Shown here in pieces: positions 31,341-41,700 of a stretch of 47,067 bases of DNA. Positions within the stretch are counted from its first letter, which is position 1, and every line of letters starts with the position of its first letter. Origin of the DNA: a virus; IMG/VR virus record IMGVR_UViG_3300027906_000027, positions 1 through 47,067 of that record, one strand, 5' to 3'. A program made the position numbers and the translations under genes. The notes beneath the pieces were generated by a model. It had not been told where the DNA came from, ran no database searches, and was given only the letters and a program-made list of their open reading frames with translations.

Positions 31341-31717
31341 GTATCTACTTTTTTCTGTAAGAATTTTTGTACTTGTTTTTTAATCTTATTGAAGAAAGGT
31401 GTAGCAAGGGTCGTAGTGGCTACAGCTGCTACAGCTGCATAGGTAGCCGTAGCTACCACTTCAGCAGTTGGAAGAGGCAAATCTATCTTTATAACAGGCA
31501 CCCTTAAACTTGGTTGTTCAGTTTTAGTTTCTGTCTCTTCCTTTTCGCTAGGTACTTCTTCCATCTCCACTCCCTTAGGTGCTTCCAAATTTTGAGGAGG
31601 AATAACAACCGTTGGAAAGATTGGCATCTCTGCTGACGGTTGCTTTAGATCAACGCTAGGCATGTCTAAAGCACTTGGAAGTTTACCTCGACCTAAATTT
31701 ATAGATGGAATTTTCAT
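31289..31717 (-). CDS. Structural/membrane protein of unknown function (142 aa)
   Basis: 142 residues: a Pro-rich N-terminus with repeated short motifs (MKIPSINLGRGKLPSALDMP..., VDLKQPSAEMPIF), a Glu/Thr-rich middle, a hydrophobic Ala/Thr segment (TAEVVATATYAAVAAVATTT), then a strongly basic amphipathic end (NKIKKQVQKFLQKKVDTWKE...). The MKIPS...LPKLPxxD style occurs in other cyanophages at this location. One membrane segment likely. Function unknown. Confidence 0.7.
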   Translation of the reverse strand: MKIPSINLGRGKLPSALDMPSVDLKQPSAEMPIFPTVVIPPQNLEAPKGVEMEEVPSEKEETETKTEQPSLRVPVIKIDLPLPTAEVVATATYAAVAAVATTTLATPFFNKIKKQVQKFLQKKVDTWKENQKKKKEARNQTS

Positions 31718-31734
31718 TAATCAATTAAGACATA

Positions 31735-32190
31735 TTAAGAAGGCTTAGTGGGCCATGTGATGTCCCAAGGAAAACCACTTTGGTCAGGTAAATCCCTTAA
31801 AGCTTGTCTGTAAGTTTTCCATTCTGCTTTCTTGTCATCTGTCAGGTCTGGTGAAGTTACTGTCCATTCGTATTTATTTAAAAGGTCATCCCTTTTACTT
31901 CTAATATCTCCTGCTTCAAATGGAGTATTATAAGTTTTCCATTCTTCGGCTGTTTTATATTTTGTCCAATAATTAGGATTTGCTTGTAACTTTTGTTTTA
32001 ATATATCCTCTACTTCTTCTTTAGTAGTAAAAGGCTGACGAGTTTCTGGGTCGTAGTCAGGCATGTTACATTCCCATTTTGTTGTCCCATCTTCTTGAGT
32101 TGCTATCCATGCAGACTCAAGATTGTCAGATACCGTAACCGTAATAGTTGCTTCGTTAAGTTCGCTTTGTGGAATTTTAATATTAAGCAT
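31735..32190 (-). CDS. Phage tail assembly chaperone-like protein
   Basis: 151 residues from the ATG at 32190 (MLNIKIPQSELNEATITVTV); an in-frame upstream start adds five. The C-terminal segment RSKRDDLLNKYEWTVTSPDL... with KAEWKTYRQALRDLPDQSGF and DITWPTKPS matches the phage tail assembly chaperone domain (W-x-x-YRQALRDLPxQ...WP), usually found beside tail fibre genes where it helps fibre folding. It follows the fibre cluster, consistent with that role. Confidence 0.85.
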   Translation of the reverse strand: MLNIKIPQSELNEATITVTVSDNLESAWIATQEDGTTKWECNMPDYDPETRQPFTTKEEVEDILKQKLQANPNYWTKYKTAEEWKTYNTPFEAGDIRSKRDDLLNKYEWTVTSPDLTDDKKAEWKTYRQALRDLPDQSGFPWDITWPTKPS

Positions 32191-32551
32191 CAGATTCAAC
32201 TCCAATTAGTCTAAGGTGAGCACTGTTGGCCCCCTCTTTTTTCACAACACTGCCAGCTACTAAGTGTATTTTAGTGTTTGGAATAGAGTAAAATGCACTA
32301 CTAGCAGCATATAATCCATTTATATAGCCAGGAACCTGCTGATCATTAACCTTCCAGTTAAAGTAAGAATTCCTTTGGATCATTCCAATAAATTTCTTCC
32401 CTGCTGGAACTGTGTAACAAATCACATCGTTTGCACTACTGGTGTTGTCGACAGTTATTTGATCTCCCACTTGATATGGAGCTGTGGTTGGATCTGCTAT
32501 TGCCACTCCTCCTGATGATGTAGTTGCTACTACATTCGCTGTTAATCCCAT
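32183..32551 (-). CDS. Small beta-rich structural protein (122 aa)
   Basis: 122 residues (MGLTANVVATTSSGGVAIAD...), rich in Val/Ser/Thr/Gly and Asn, with CYTVPAGKKFIGMIQRNSYF suggesting a jelly-roll or head-fibre-like fold. It lies between the fibre-like protein and the tail chaperone and overlaps the latter by eight bases. Probably a minor virion protein. No family call possible. Confidence 0.65.
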   Translation of the reverse strand: MGLTANVVATTSSGGVAIADPTTAPYQVGDQITVDNTSSANDVICYTVPAGKKFIGMIQRNSYFNWKVNDQQVPGYINGLYAASSAFYSIPNTKIHLVAGSVVKKEGANSAHLRLIGVESDA

Positions 32552-32561
32552 AATTAATAAT

Positions 32562-34100
32562 TTAAGTAATTAAAATTCCTGATGTTCTTAGATCAATATT
32601 ACCAAAGTTGCCATCAGCAGCACTTGGTTCTTGAACTGCTCTGTAAGTGCCAGCTACATATCTATATTCACCGTCACCAGTTCCAGCCTGTGTGATAGAT
32701 GCATCATAAAAGGTCGTAGCATTTAAAGCATTATCAAAATCTAAAATTTGCATAGCTGCCCCAGAAGAGTTATCTACTCCACTTGTTTGGTTCCATTTAT
32801 CACCAACAAGGTATGCATATCTTGGTACTCCTGGGGAGTGCATTACTACTCCAGCAGGATTACCAAACCTACGACCATCAACTGCTAAGTGTCTAATTAA
32901 ATTTCTAGCTTTATCAGTTGAATCAATATCAAGATCATTTGCACCTGAATAACCTGCTCTAACACACCACTTTTTATTTACAGTAGCACTACCTGAATTA
33001 CTAACATAAGCTTCTAAACTTTTACCAAGATTAGAAAGATAGATGACGTTGTACTCGTTTGTCCAGCTACTACTACCAAAGTGACCTTGAAAAGCCCAAT
33101 ACTCACCCGCAGTGTTTTTCACTAGACCAATAGAAGTTCTATTGTTGTCCACTCCTGATATATAGTAAGTACCACCGTGCCAACTCCAATTAGTTTGATA
33201 ACCATATACTTTTCGAGTTTTACCTGTAGTTAAACTAACTAATCTAAGAGATGCATTGGCATTGTTAGTACCACCTGTAATTAGTACATGCCCATCCATA
33301 TAGTATGAACCAGCAGCACCTCTTTCTAAAGAAACAGTTTGGTTAGTTGAATCACTACCATCGGTCTTCATAGTGACTGATGTATATGTATTTGAAGTAC
33401 CTAATGTAGAGGTATCATACTTTCTAAAGAAATTTTCACCATCTTTAAAAGTATAGAAATACCTTTCTCCATCCCAAACCGCAAGGGTATGGTCCATGCT
33501 ACTTCCATAAGTTGTAGTTGATGTTGAGTTAGTTTCATAACGTCTGACTACAAAATCTCCGTAATCTTTAACTCTTTTTATAAAGTAAAACCTACCATCT
33601 GCACCCCACCAAGAATCGGAGCATCTAGTTATACTTTGAGATGCTACAGCTGTATTCCAGTATCTTGAGCTATACTGGGTAGCAGGAGTGGTTGGTCCCC
33701 AATCAGCAGTGAAATCTTCTCCTTCAAATAATACACCTCCAGCACCGTATACTCTAACAGTAGCAGTACTGTCACCAGTAGTATCTTTGTTACCTTCTCC
33801 CCAACCTACTCTATGTACACCTGTACTTACTAGTTTTTGTGAAGTAGTGGCTATTAACGTTTGAGAGTTATCTAAAATTTCGTTACCACTAAAACCAGTT
33901 GTACTACCTTGTGCAACTGTTGGTCCATCTATTGAACCTTCTTTAAGAGTAATATTTCTTAAATTGTCGTTTGTTAAAGAAACAGTTTTAATAACAGCTT
34001 TTTGAGAACCTGTAGTTGTTGCGAGTGTTACCCCTGGATTTTTTAAATCTGAGTATTTTTTGCCAGTATGAGAGCTAAACTCTTTTAATGAATCTGCCAT
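32562..34100 (-). CDS. Fibre-like virion protein (512 aa)
   Basis: 512 residues (MADSLKEFSSHTGKKYSDLK...), almost entirely Ser/Thr/Gly/Asn/Tyr beta structure with many Trp/Tyr (SYYMDGHVLITGGT, RKVYGYQTNWSWHGGTYYIS), suggesting a beta-propeller or beta-helix adhesion module. Three bases after the tail fibre stop. Likely a second receptor-binding or tail-decorating protein. No enzymatic motif seen. Confidence 0.75.
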   Translation of the reverse strand: MADSLKEFSSHTGKKYSDLKNPGVTLATTTGSQKAVIKTVSLTNDNLRNITLKEGSIDGPTVAQGSTTGFSGNEILDNSQTLIATTSQKLVSTGVHRVGWGEGNKDTTGDSTATVRVYGAGGVLFEGEDFTADWGPTTPATQYSSRYWNTAVASQSITRCSDSWWGADGRFYFIKRVKDYGDFVVRRYETNSTSTTTYGSSMDHTLAVWDGERYFYTFKDGENFFRKYDTSTLGTSNTYTSVTMKTDGSDSTNQTVSLERGAAGSYYMDGHVLITGGTNNANASLRLVSLTTGKTRKVYGYQTNWSWHGGTYYISGVDNNRTSIGLVKNTAGEYWAFQGHFGSSSWTNEYNVIYLSNLGKSLEAYVSNSGSATVNKKWCVRAGYSGANDLDIDSTDKARNLIRHLAVDGRRFGNPAGVVMHSPGVPRYAYLVGDKWNQTSGVDNSSGAAMQILDFDNALNATTFYDASITQAGTGDGEYRYVAGTYRAVQEPSAADGNFGNIDLRTSGILIT

Positions 34101-34103
34101 TTT

Positions 34104-37100
34104 TTATAAATTTGTGAGTTTTAATATAGAAGTGATGTCTGCACCTCCTCCAGAAGAAGCACTAAATTGTAAATTCCCTGAACCATCTGTAGTTAAACTA
34201 GCGTTTGCAGCACCATCGGTAGCAGGTAATGTCCAAATAACATTACTACCAACTGTAGCTGCTGCTTTAAATCCAACATAGTTTGAACTATCAGAATCAG
34301 CAAAACGAACCTCTTTTTGAGCATTTAGTGTTATATCTCCAGTAAAAGTAGCTCCAGAAGGACCAGTTACAGCATCTACATAAGCCTTTACTGACTGTTG
34401 TGTTGGTACTTTTGTATTACTGTTGGAAGACATATTATCTTCATCAACACGGTCAGAGGTTGTTAAAGCAGCGTCTAGTTTTGTATGATCAGCATTCGTA
34501 AAGGTATTAGAATCACTAGCTGCTTCAACCGCAGCTGCTATGTGATCAGCAGTAACAACACCAGTTTGACCATTAACACTGGTTACATTTGCAGTCGGTG
34601 ACGCAAGTACTGTGAAATCAGCCATAGTACCAGCAGTACCACTATTTCTAATATAAGTCTTACTTTCATCAGATCTTATAACTACATCACCTTCTTGCGT
34701 AGTCAAACCTAACATAGCTGACTGATTAGCAGCTGTTTGGGTTTTAGTTATAGCAAGTTGATTTTCCCATTCTAAATTTCCTGGAGTACTTGCACCAGCT
34801 TTTAAATACTGATTAGCTGAAGGAGCACCCGCTGGCATTGTTAAAACATAGTTAGTTCCAACAACAGCTGGGGCAGTTATAGTAATATGGTTTGAATCAT
34901 CATCGTCATTTAAACGAAGATTATCAGTAACCACTAAGTTACCAGTAACCGTTGGGTTTGAAATTGTAGGTGAAGTAGCACTTAAAGCCGCAGCCCAGCT
35001 AAGCTGACCTGAACCATCTGTTTTTAAGTAATAGTTAGCTGTACCATCAGCTGTAGGCCAGTTTAAACTATCAATAACAACTTTACCTGAACCATTAGGA
35101 GTCAGAGTTAAGTCAGCATTACTAGCTGTAGTGATATTACCTGTATTGATTGTAACATCTCCTGAAGCACCTAAAGTACCAACAGTTGTGTTACCTGCTG
35201 ATAATGTACCTGTAGTACTAAGATTTTCATTACCAAAACTAATTGCCCCAGTACTATCAGTTATAGTCGCTGCATTAATAGTTGTAGTATCAACTACTAA
35301 AGAACCACCAGTAATAGAACCAGTTGTACTTAGATTTTCATTACCAAAACTAATTGCCCCACTACTATCTGTAATAGAACCATTAGCAAAAGTTAAGTTA
35401 CCAATAGTTGAACCAGTTAAAGCATTAAAGGTACTTCCAATAGTGACTACACCAGTTCCAGATGGATCAATAGTTATATTATCATTATTGTTACTTGTAA
35501 CAGGGCCAGTTAAAGTAATACCTTTAGATTCTACCTTACCAGATCTCTGATCAATAGTAAACGTTTCACCAACCTTAAACTTACCAACATGGTTAGTACT
35601 TGATTGCCAAACCTTACCCATATTTCTATTGATAACTTCATTAGCCTCAATAGGTACACCTCCATTCTCAGGAGCAGCACGATAATCAGTCCCAGCACCT
35701 ACATATTCAAATGTATGACCACCAGTACTAACATATGACCTTTGATAGAAGTTTACTGTAGCACCATCCGTAATAGCGTTGGTTAAACCATCGTTGATTG
35801 CTGGATTAGTACTATTAGTCTTCATTATAGTTACAGTCCAGCCATTTGTAGCTGTCCATGAACCACCTATAGGAGTAGCTGACACTATTTCATAAGTATC
35901 AGAACCTATTGTAACTAAGAAACTATCTCCTGGTCTTAAGTTCGTTGTAGTATTATTAAATCCAGTACCAAAGTAACCAGATGTAATAGTAGTTGGATCA
36001 ATATTAAATGAAGTCTGTCCAGCAGCTTTAGCCCCATCTACTGTAGAAGTAAATATTGTTGTGGATGATTTACCATCTGCTATTAAACCGTACCGACCAT
36101 AGTCAGTAGTACAGTTAGCAAGGTTAAGCATACCACCGTTAAGACTCTTAGCGTGATAATGACAGAATGTTCCAAAGAATGATACTAATTGAGCGTACCC
36201 GTTATTAGTACATAGTATTCCTGGACCATCCATGTTGATTTGAGTGAATGCGTCAACAACAAATGACCTTAAAGGACTTGTTGAAGAAGGTACACTACCA
36301 TCTACAAGTATACCACCAGCTGTCATACCAGAATCTCTATCTCCACCTAGTCCACCAGTTTGTGTAACTGGGTCGTAAGCAGCATTATTGATGTCTGTAT
36401 CAGATATTGATGTACAGTTTTGTATATATGGTGACTTCTTGAGAGAACAGTTAGGTCTAAATGCAGCTATCCATCCTTGTACAGGAGGTAAACCATAAGT
36501 AGCATGAGGGTCTATGTTAGTTCTTTGCTCATTTCGGTTTGCTTCAGGCACATATCCTGTAGCATCACCCCTTGCACTAGCTGTAGAACCACCTGAAGTA
36601 GTCCAACCACCAGCTTTAAGACCAGAGAAAGCAAATCCCCAAATATAAGTACCACTATTCATCTCAAACATCGTTTCATATTCCGATGTTCCGTTTATAA
36701 CAGCATCTGAAGCATTAAAATCTTTACTTCTATCGTACCTTTGGGTGTTACTTGGGTGTATAAAGCAACTACGCATTGTAGTACCAACAATAGAAACGTT
36801 ATCAGCTTCTACACGTAGAGGTAGAACCTCTTGGTAAGTACCAGCAGCAACAGAAAGCATCCAACCTTGACCTACACGACCTGCTTGGTTGGTAATTGTA
36901 CCACCACTCACGTATGTATGAGCCAAACCTGTATCAACTGTTGTCTCTAATTGACATTCAAACGTAGTATTACTTGTAATATTAGATACAAAACGTAATG
37001 GATCGTCTGCTTCAGGGAAAGTATGGTTGTTGGTACCACCTCCATAGTTACAACTCCAGATTAACCCAGCCATAGTAACTTTCATACCAACCCTTAAATT

Positions 37101-38750
37101 ATGGTTAGCGTCTGTTGTTACTTCTAGTAATCCAGTTTGATGGTTATAACTTGCAGTTGTTACATTAGTTGTAGTAGTTGAAGATATATTCTCGTTTACA
37201 TCAAGTAAAGCACCTCTAATAGTCTTCTTAGCCTTAATGATTCTATGACCATCGTTAAGATCATTACCATTAACAGAGTCTACATATACTACCTTAGGTT
37301 GTGAAGTAAATGTACCACCTGAAGTGATAGCTCTCCAAACACCAGTATTAGCACCAGTCTTTTCCCACATAGAAAGAGTCTGGTCATTTAAGTGGTCATA
37401 CCATATTTTACCTTCAGTAAAGTTAGTTTCTGTAGGAGGAGTACCTTTATTGGTTGTATGGCTATACATTATAGCGTCAAAACGCTTTGCTAAAGCCTTA
37501 CCTGTAGCAATACTGTCATCACTATCCCAATCAGTGTTAGGATAGTTAGCTACAGTTGTAGAAGCATCTAACTCTGCTGATGTGATTACATCATCATTCC
37601 TTATTTTAGCTAAATCTACAGTGTTATCTGGTATAGATAAGGATACCTCCCCATCAGCTGTGTATGTTGTTGTAATAGGTACACTAGACTGAATCTTAAC
37701 AACACCTTGTTGAGAAGTGGTAGAGCGATCTACACCAACAGTTACATCACCAACAGTACCACCAACAGCATGAGATACATTTATAGCATCTCCACTAACT
37801 TGGTTTATCTTAATAATACCTTGTGTAGTAGGAGTAGTACGATCAGCTGAAACGACAGCATTCCCATCATACCCAGCATCACTTTCATCTGAAGGGCCAA
37901 CTTTAATACCATGACCTGAGTTGACAGTAATAGCACCTTTATTGCTTTTAGTACTGTTTTCTGAACTAATTACAGCATTACCGCTAGTATAATTAACATC
38001 TATTGCCTCACCTTCATTAATAGTTACAATACCTTTATTGGTTTTAGAACTATCTTCACCTGATATTGTTGTCTGACCGTTAGAGTTTGTACCACCTGTA
38101 GCATCAGTTAAGTCAATACCTTCACCTTCTATAAGGTCATCAAAGATAACTTTTCTTAACTGTCTACGATTTACAGCATCATCATCTGAATCAGCATCAG
38201 CTACATGCTCAATTCTCCTATCAACACCTGATACTGGGTGTGCTACATCAACAGCATTAGCACTAAACTTAGATTCTTTAATAGATAGTTTAGCTTCATT
38301 AACACCTTCTTCAGCGATATGCTGGATTCTTCTAAGTTCTGAGTTTAACTCACTAGCACGTATAGTACCTTGAGAACTGAAATCACTTTGAAGTTCAGAT
38401 GTAATACGCTCTAAAGTAATAATAGCATTAGCTGTTGGCTTTGCTACACCATTATCTGTATTTAAAGTAATTTGGGTATTTCCAGAATTAAACTGATAGT
38501 TATTTACTGGAGTGGTAGCTGCAATACTACCAGCAGCAGAACCGCTAGTATTAGATGCATCATATTGTGGGTGGCTTGTTCCAGCTGTACCAGCATTAGC
38601 AGCTTCTGATTGTAGTACGGCTGTATTGGAATCACGGCTAGGTTCAAAAATATAAACCTTTAAGTCTGATCTATTTATTAGATCTATGTTTCCGAGGTTG
38701 AAGGTTACTGTATTACCATCCCCCGCATATTCGAGTCGTGTTGTTGCCAT
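34104..38750 (-). CDS. Tail fibre protein (gp17-like)
   Basis: 1548 residues. The N-terminal region (MATTRLEYAGDGNTVTFNLG..., ITLERITSELQSDFSSQGTI, SELNSELRRIQHIAEE, RRIEHVADADSDDDAVNRRQL) aligns in layout with the tail-attachment domain of T7 gp17. The rest is trimeric-fibre-like: pectate-lyase-type beta-helix in the middle (SGTYIWGFAFSGLKAG..., GILVDGSVPSSTSPLRSFV) and Gly/Thr/Ser repeats, including a 37-residue duplication near 35221-35361 (GAISFGNENLSTTG twice). It determines host recognition and is much longer than T7 gp17 (553 residues). Confidence 0.93.
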   Translation of the reverse strand: MATTRLEYAGDGNTVTFNLGNIDLINRSDLKVYIFEPSRDSNTAVLQSEAANAGTAGTSHPQYDASNTSGSAAGSIAATTPVNNYQFNSGNTQITLNTDNGVAKPTANAIITLERITSELQSDFSSQGTIRASELNSELRRIQHIAEEGVNEAKLSIKESKFSANAVDVAHPVSGVDRRIEHVADADSDDDAVNRRQLRKVIFDDLIEGEGIDLTDATGGTNSNGQTTISGEDSSKTNKGIVTINEGEAIDVNYTSGNAVISSENSTKSNKGAITVNSGHGIKVGPSDESDAGYDGNAVVSADRTTPTTQGIIKINQVSGDAINVSHAVGGTVGDVTVGVDRSTTSQQGVVKIQSSVPITTTYTADGEVSLSIPDNTVDLAKIRNDDVITSAELDASTTVANYPNTDWDSDDSIATGKALAKRFDAIMYSHTTNKGTPPTETNFTEGKIWYDHLNDQTLSMWEKTGANTGVWRAITSGGTFTSQPKVVYVDSVNGNDLNDGHRIIKAKKTIRGALLDVNENISSTTTTNVTTASYNHQTGLLEVTTDANHNLRVGMKVTMAGLIWSCNYGGGTNNHTFPEADDPLRFVSNITSNTTFECQLETTVDTGLAHTYVSGGTITNQAGRVGQGWMLSVAAGTYQEVLPLRVEADNVSIVGTTMRSCFIHPSNTQRYDRSKDFNASDAVINGTSEYETMFEMNSGTYIWGFAFSGLKAGGWTTSGGSTASARGDATGYVPEANRNEQRTNIDPHATYGLPPVQGWIAAFRPNCSLKKSPYIQNCTSISDTDINNAAYDPVTQTGGLGGDRDSGMTAGGILVDGSVPSSTSPLRSFVVDAFTQINMDGPGILCTNNGYAQLVSFFGTFCHYHAKSLNGGMLNLANCTTDYGRYGLIADGKSSTTIFTSTVDGAKAAGQTSFNIDPTTITSGYFGTGFNNTTTNLRPGDSFLVTIGSDTYEIVSATPIGGSWTATNGWTVTIMKTNSTNPAINDGLTNAITDGATVNFYQRSYVSTGGHTFEYVGAGTDYRAAPENGGVPIEANEVINRNMGKVWQSSTNHVGKFKVGETFTIDQRSGKVESKGITLTGPVTSNNNDNITIDPSGTGVVTIGSTFNALTGSTIGNLTFANGSITDSSGAISFGNENLSTTGSITGGSLVVDTTTINAATITDSTGAISFGNENLSTTGTLSAGNTTVGTLGASGDVTINTGNITTASNADLTLTPNGSGKVVIDSLNWPTADGTANYYLKTDGSGQLSWAAALSATSPTISNPTVTGNLVVTDNLRLNDDDDSNHITITAPAVVGTNYVLTMPAGAPSANQYLKAGASTPGNLEWENQLAITKTQTAANQSAMLGLTTQEGDVVIRSDESKTYIRNSGTAGTMADFTVLASPTANVTSVNGQTGVVTADHIAAAVEAASDSNTFTNADHTKLDAALTTSDRVDEDNMSSNSNTKVPTQQSVKAYVDAVTGPSGATFTGDITLNAQKEVRFADSDSSNYVGFKAAATVGSNVIWTLPATDGAANASLTTDGSGNLQFSASSGGGADITSILKLTNL
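35221..35361. repeat. 111-bp-period duplication inside the tail fibre gene
   Basis: The 30-base stretch beginning agattttcattaccaaaac occurs at 35221 and 35332, 111 bases apart (37 codons). The two 37-residue units are similar in protein, typical of modular fibre shafts. Confidence 0.85.
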
Positions 38751-38774
38751 TGTTTATTGTATTTGGGACATGGG

Positions 38775-41700
38775 TTACTTAGGCATGTTCATTAATTGTT
38801 CAATATAATCATACCTACCTGATCCACCATAAGATTTTCTTCTTACTTTTTCAGTGATCTTCTCAGCTAGTTTAGGATTCTCCCTTAAGAGTTTCTGCAT
38901 AGCAATCTTTTTCTCTTGTACAAAAATACGATGCACATCTTGGTAGAAACGTTGTTCAAAGATTTTGTCATCTTTGTTTCTTAAATTTAATTCTTTATAT
39001 CGATTCAAATCTCTACGCCATCTACCGTTTGGTGCCATCAAAGCATTAAGACGGGATCTTAAACTACCCATAGACATATATCTTTGTATTTCTGATTTTT
39101 CAAAAGAATTAAGACGAACACCTTTATATGTATTCAGGATGTTTGGTATGTCAAAACTCATCTCACGTAAACCTTCACGTACAGGATCACCTTCACTCCA
39201 TGTGATAGCAATAGGGCTAAGAGCATTAAACCAAGTCATCAAGGGATTCCCTGGGGGTGGATAGAACTTCTTACCAGATCTATCTTTACTGAGTATATCG
39301 TATTTAGGGGCCATAGCAGATTTAGCTATAGGTAACCTACGTCCAACATATTCCCATAATCCACTAGCTTCTTTCTCATTAGCATCCAGTATATTATTCA
39401 TTTGGTTCATTAAACCACTCCAAGGTAACACTTGAGGTACTAAAAACTTAGCCATAATTCTTTCTATATTTTTAGTAGTACCTTGAGTTGGGTTTAAAAC
39501 TTCACCAATATCTGCTACCCCTGCTAACATAGATTTATCTACAATAACAGAAGTACCCATCCATGTAAGTTTTGCAAACCATTCATCTCTAAGATCTTCC
39601 CCTAGTATATGCTGGTAAGCTGCTAAGTTAGCTGTAGCTGCTAGTATTGTATTAAAAGGTTCTATATCTCTGTATGAGACATAACCATTACCTATTTTAA
39701 ATGAATTAGGTTGAATACCATTAAGCTTCCATAAGTCTCTGGTTTCTTTATCAGGAGGATTATCTCCAGTCATGTTACCAGTGAGAGATGCTATAAAGGC
39801 AAGTGTAATTAAAGAATTACCCATAGCTCTACGGCCTCTTAGAATAGCCCTTTCGTATTCAATATTTTCAGGTTTAATACCATACTGTTTTAGTAGTACA
39901 TCAGGATCACCTTTAACAAGATCTTGCCATTTTTGCTGTAATCTACCTAATTCAGTATGACTAAAGGATAATTCTAAAGCATTAATACCTGTACGAACAA
40001 AGGGGAAGAATGCTCTCATCCCTGTACCTTGTCCAATATTTTCAAGGAAAGCTAAACTACCTGTCAATCTTTTAGTTAATGCAGCTTCATCACCTGCCAT
40101 TTTAGATGCAAGATCACTTACAACATTAACACCATGCCTATCTTTTCTAAAAATAGCATTTTCAAACTCACCTTCAATATTCTTTACAACACCGTCTAAA
40201 TCATTAATATCTAATTTACCTTCATCTACTAACTTTAAAATAGCATTGGTAGCTTCTAATCTTTGATCTAAACGACCAATGATTGTTCTAGCCATAGCAT
40301 CTCCAGATCCCATAAGGACTTGACTATACTGAACCCAAGGTGATGTATTAAAATCAACAACAGCATTTAAAGCAGCATAACTAGCTTTCTGAGCTTCTGA
40401 TCCATACCTTTCTACAAATCTCTCATGTTCCTTCCAAGCTTTTATGTCTTTAGAAAAACTAAAGCGAGTAGCATATGTCTGGTCTTGAGGTATTTTAGCA
40501 GTAGAACCTTTTTGACCAAACCCTAAGGAATCAGAAAGTTGTACTTCTTTTTTGTTAACACCTAAGTCCCAGTTATGTTTAAACATCCTCATACCTTCTG
40601 AATAAGCTTCAGCTAAGGCATTAAGTTGAGAAGTAGCTTGAAGAGCGACTCTTTGGTTTTTAACTCCTGGAAGTTGTGCTCCAAGGAAAGCTTGTACACT
40701 TCTTAGACTAGCAATAAAGTTGGTACCAACAATAGCTTTGAGTGGTGTTTTGAGACTACTTAACATAGAATTATAGTAAGCACTTCTCAGTTCTAACCTA
40801 ACTCTACCTTTAATGTCCACACCATCCATTCTACCGCCTTTCATTACACCACTAAGATACTCTTGAACTTGATCCATTACTCGTACTTTACCGCCTGAAA
40901 GCATGTAAAGTTCTAGTAAATCTGCTCGTTGCTGTGAAGTACCTTCTCTACTAAGACGTTTTAACTCATCGTAGAACTCATTTTGTTGCCTAGCAATTAC
41001 TTCTAGTTCTCGATTAATAGTTTTCCTAATCTCAGCAGGCATTAATCTATTACCAAAGTTCTGCTGTACTAGCTCATTACCTGTCATATAACTGATTTTT
41101 TTTGTTTCAGTCATAGCAAGCTTCATAGTATCAAAGATTTGATCTGTTTGACGTACTAAAGTTGTACCAGATGGTAGTTCCATAGCACCTTGAGCAAGCA
41201 TTTGTACTCGTTTGGCTAAAGATTTGATAACAATTTCAAGGGCTACTTTAGTTGCAGCATTACCTGTTCTAACTATTTCCCCGTCATGTATCCAGAAGAT
41301 AGCATTAGTAGCATCTCCTACATCTTTATCAAAAATACTGCGTAAATTTTTAGCATAGTTTTCTCCTCCATCGTCCAAAGCTTTGTATAACTCAGCTACT
41401 TGGACTAAGACTGATCTTTGAACATCTTTGAAATCCATAGTATTTAATGGATTTTTAGTAAGCTCTTCAGATAAATCTGCTGCTATTTCTCTAATATATT
41501 CAGCTAACTCCTTACTACCTCCAGCCATTCGCCTTATTTGGCTTTCTAAGAATAGCTGTGTAGTACCTGTATCTACACTAGATTTACCTTCTCTAGTAGT
41601 AAGTACTAACTCTCGTATAGCTTTTTTAGATTGTGCCGATAGATTACTATCTAATGGTGGAGTAGCCTTCTCATTAGCATCAAACTTATCTGGATTACGG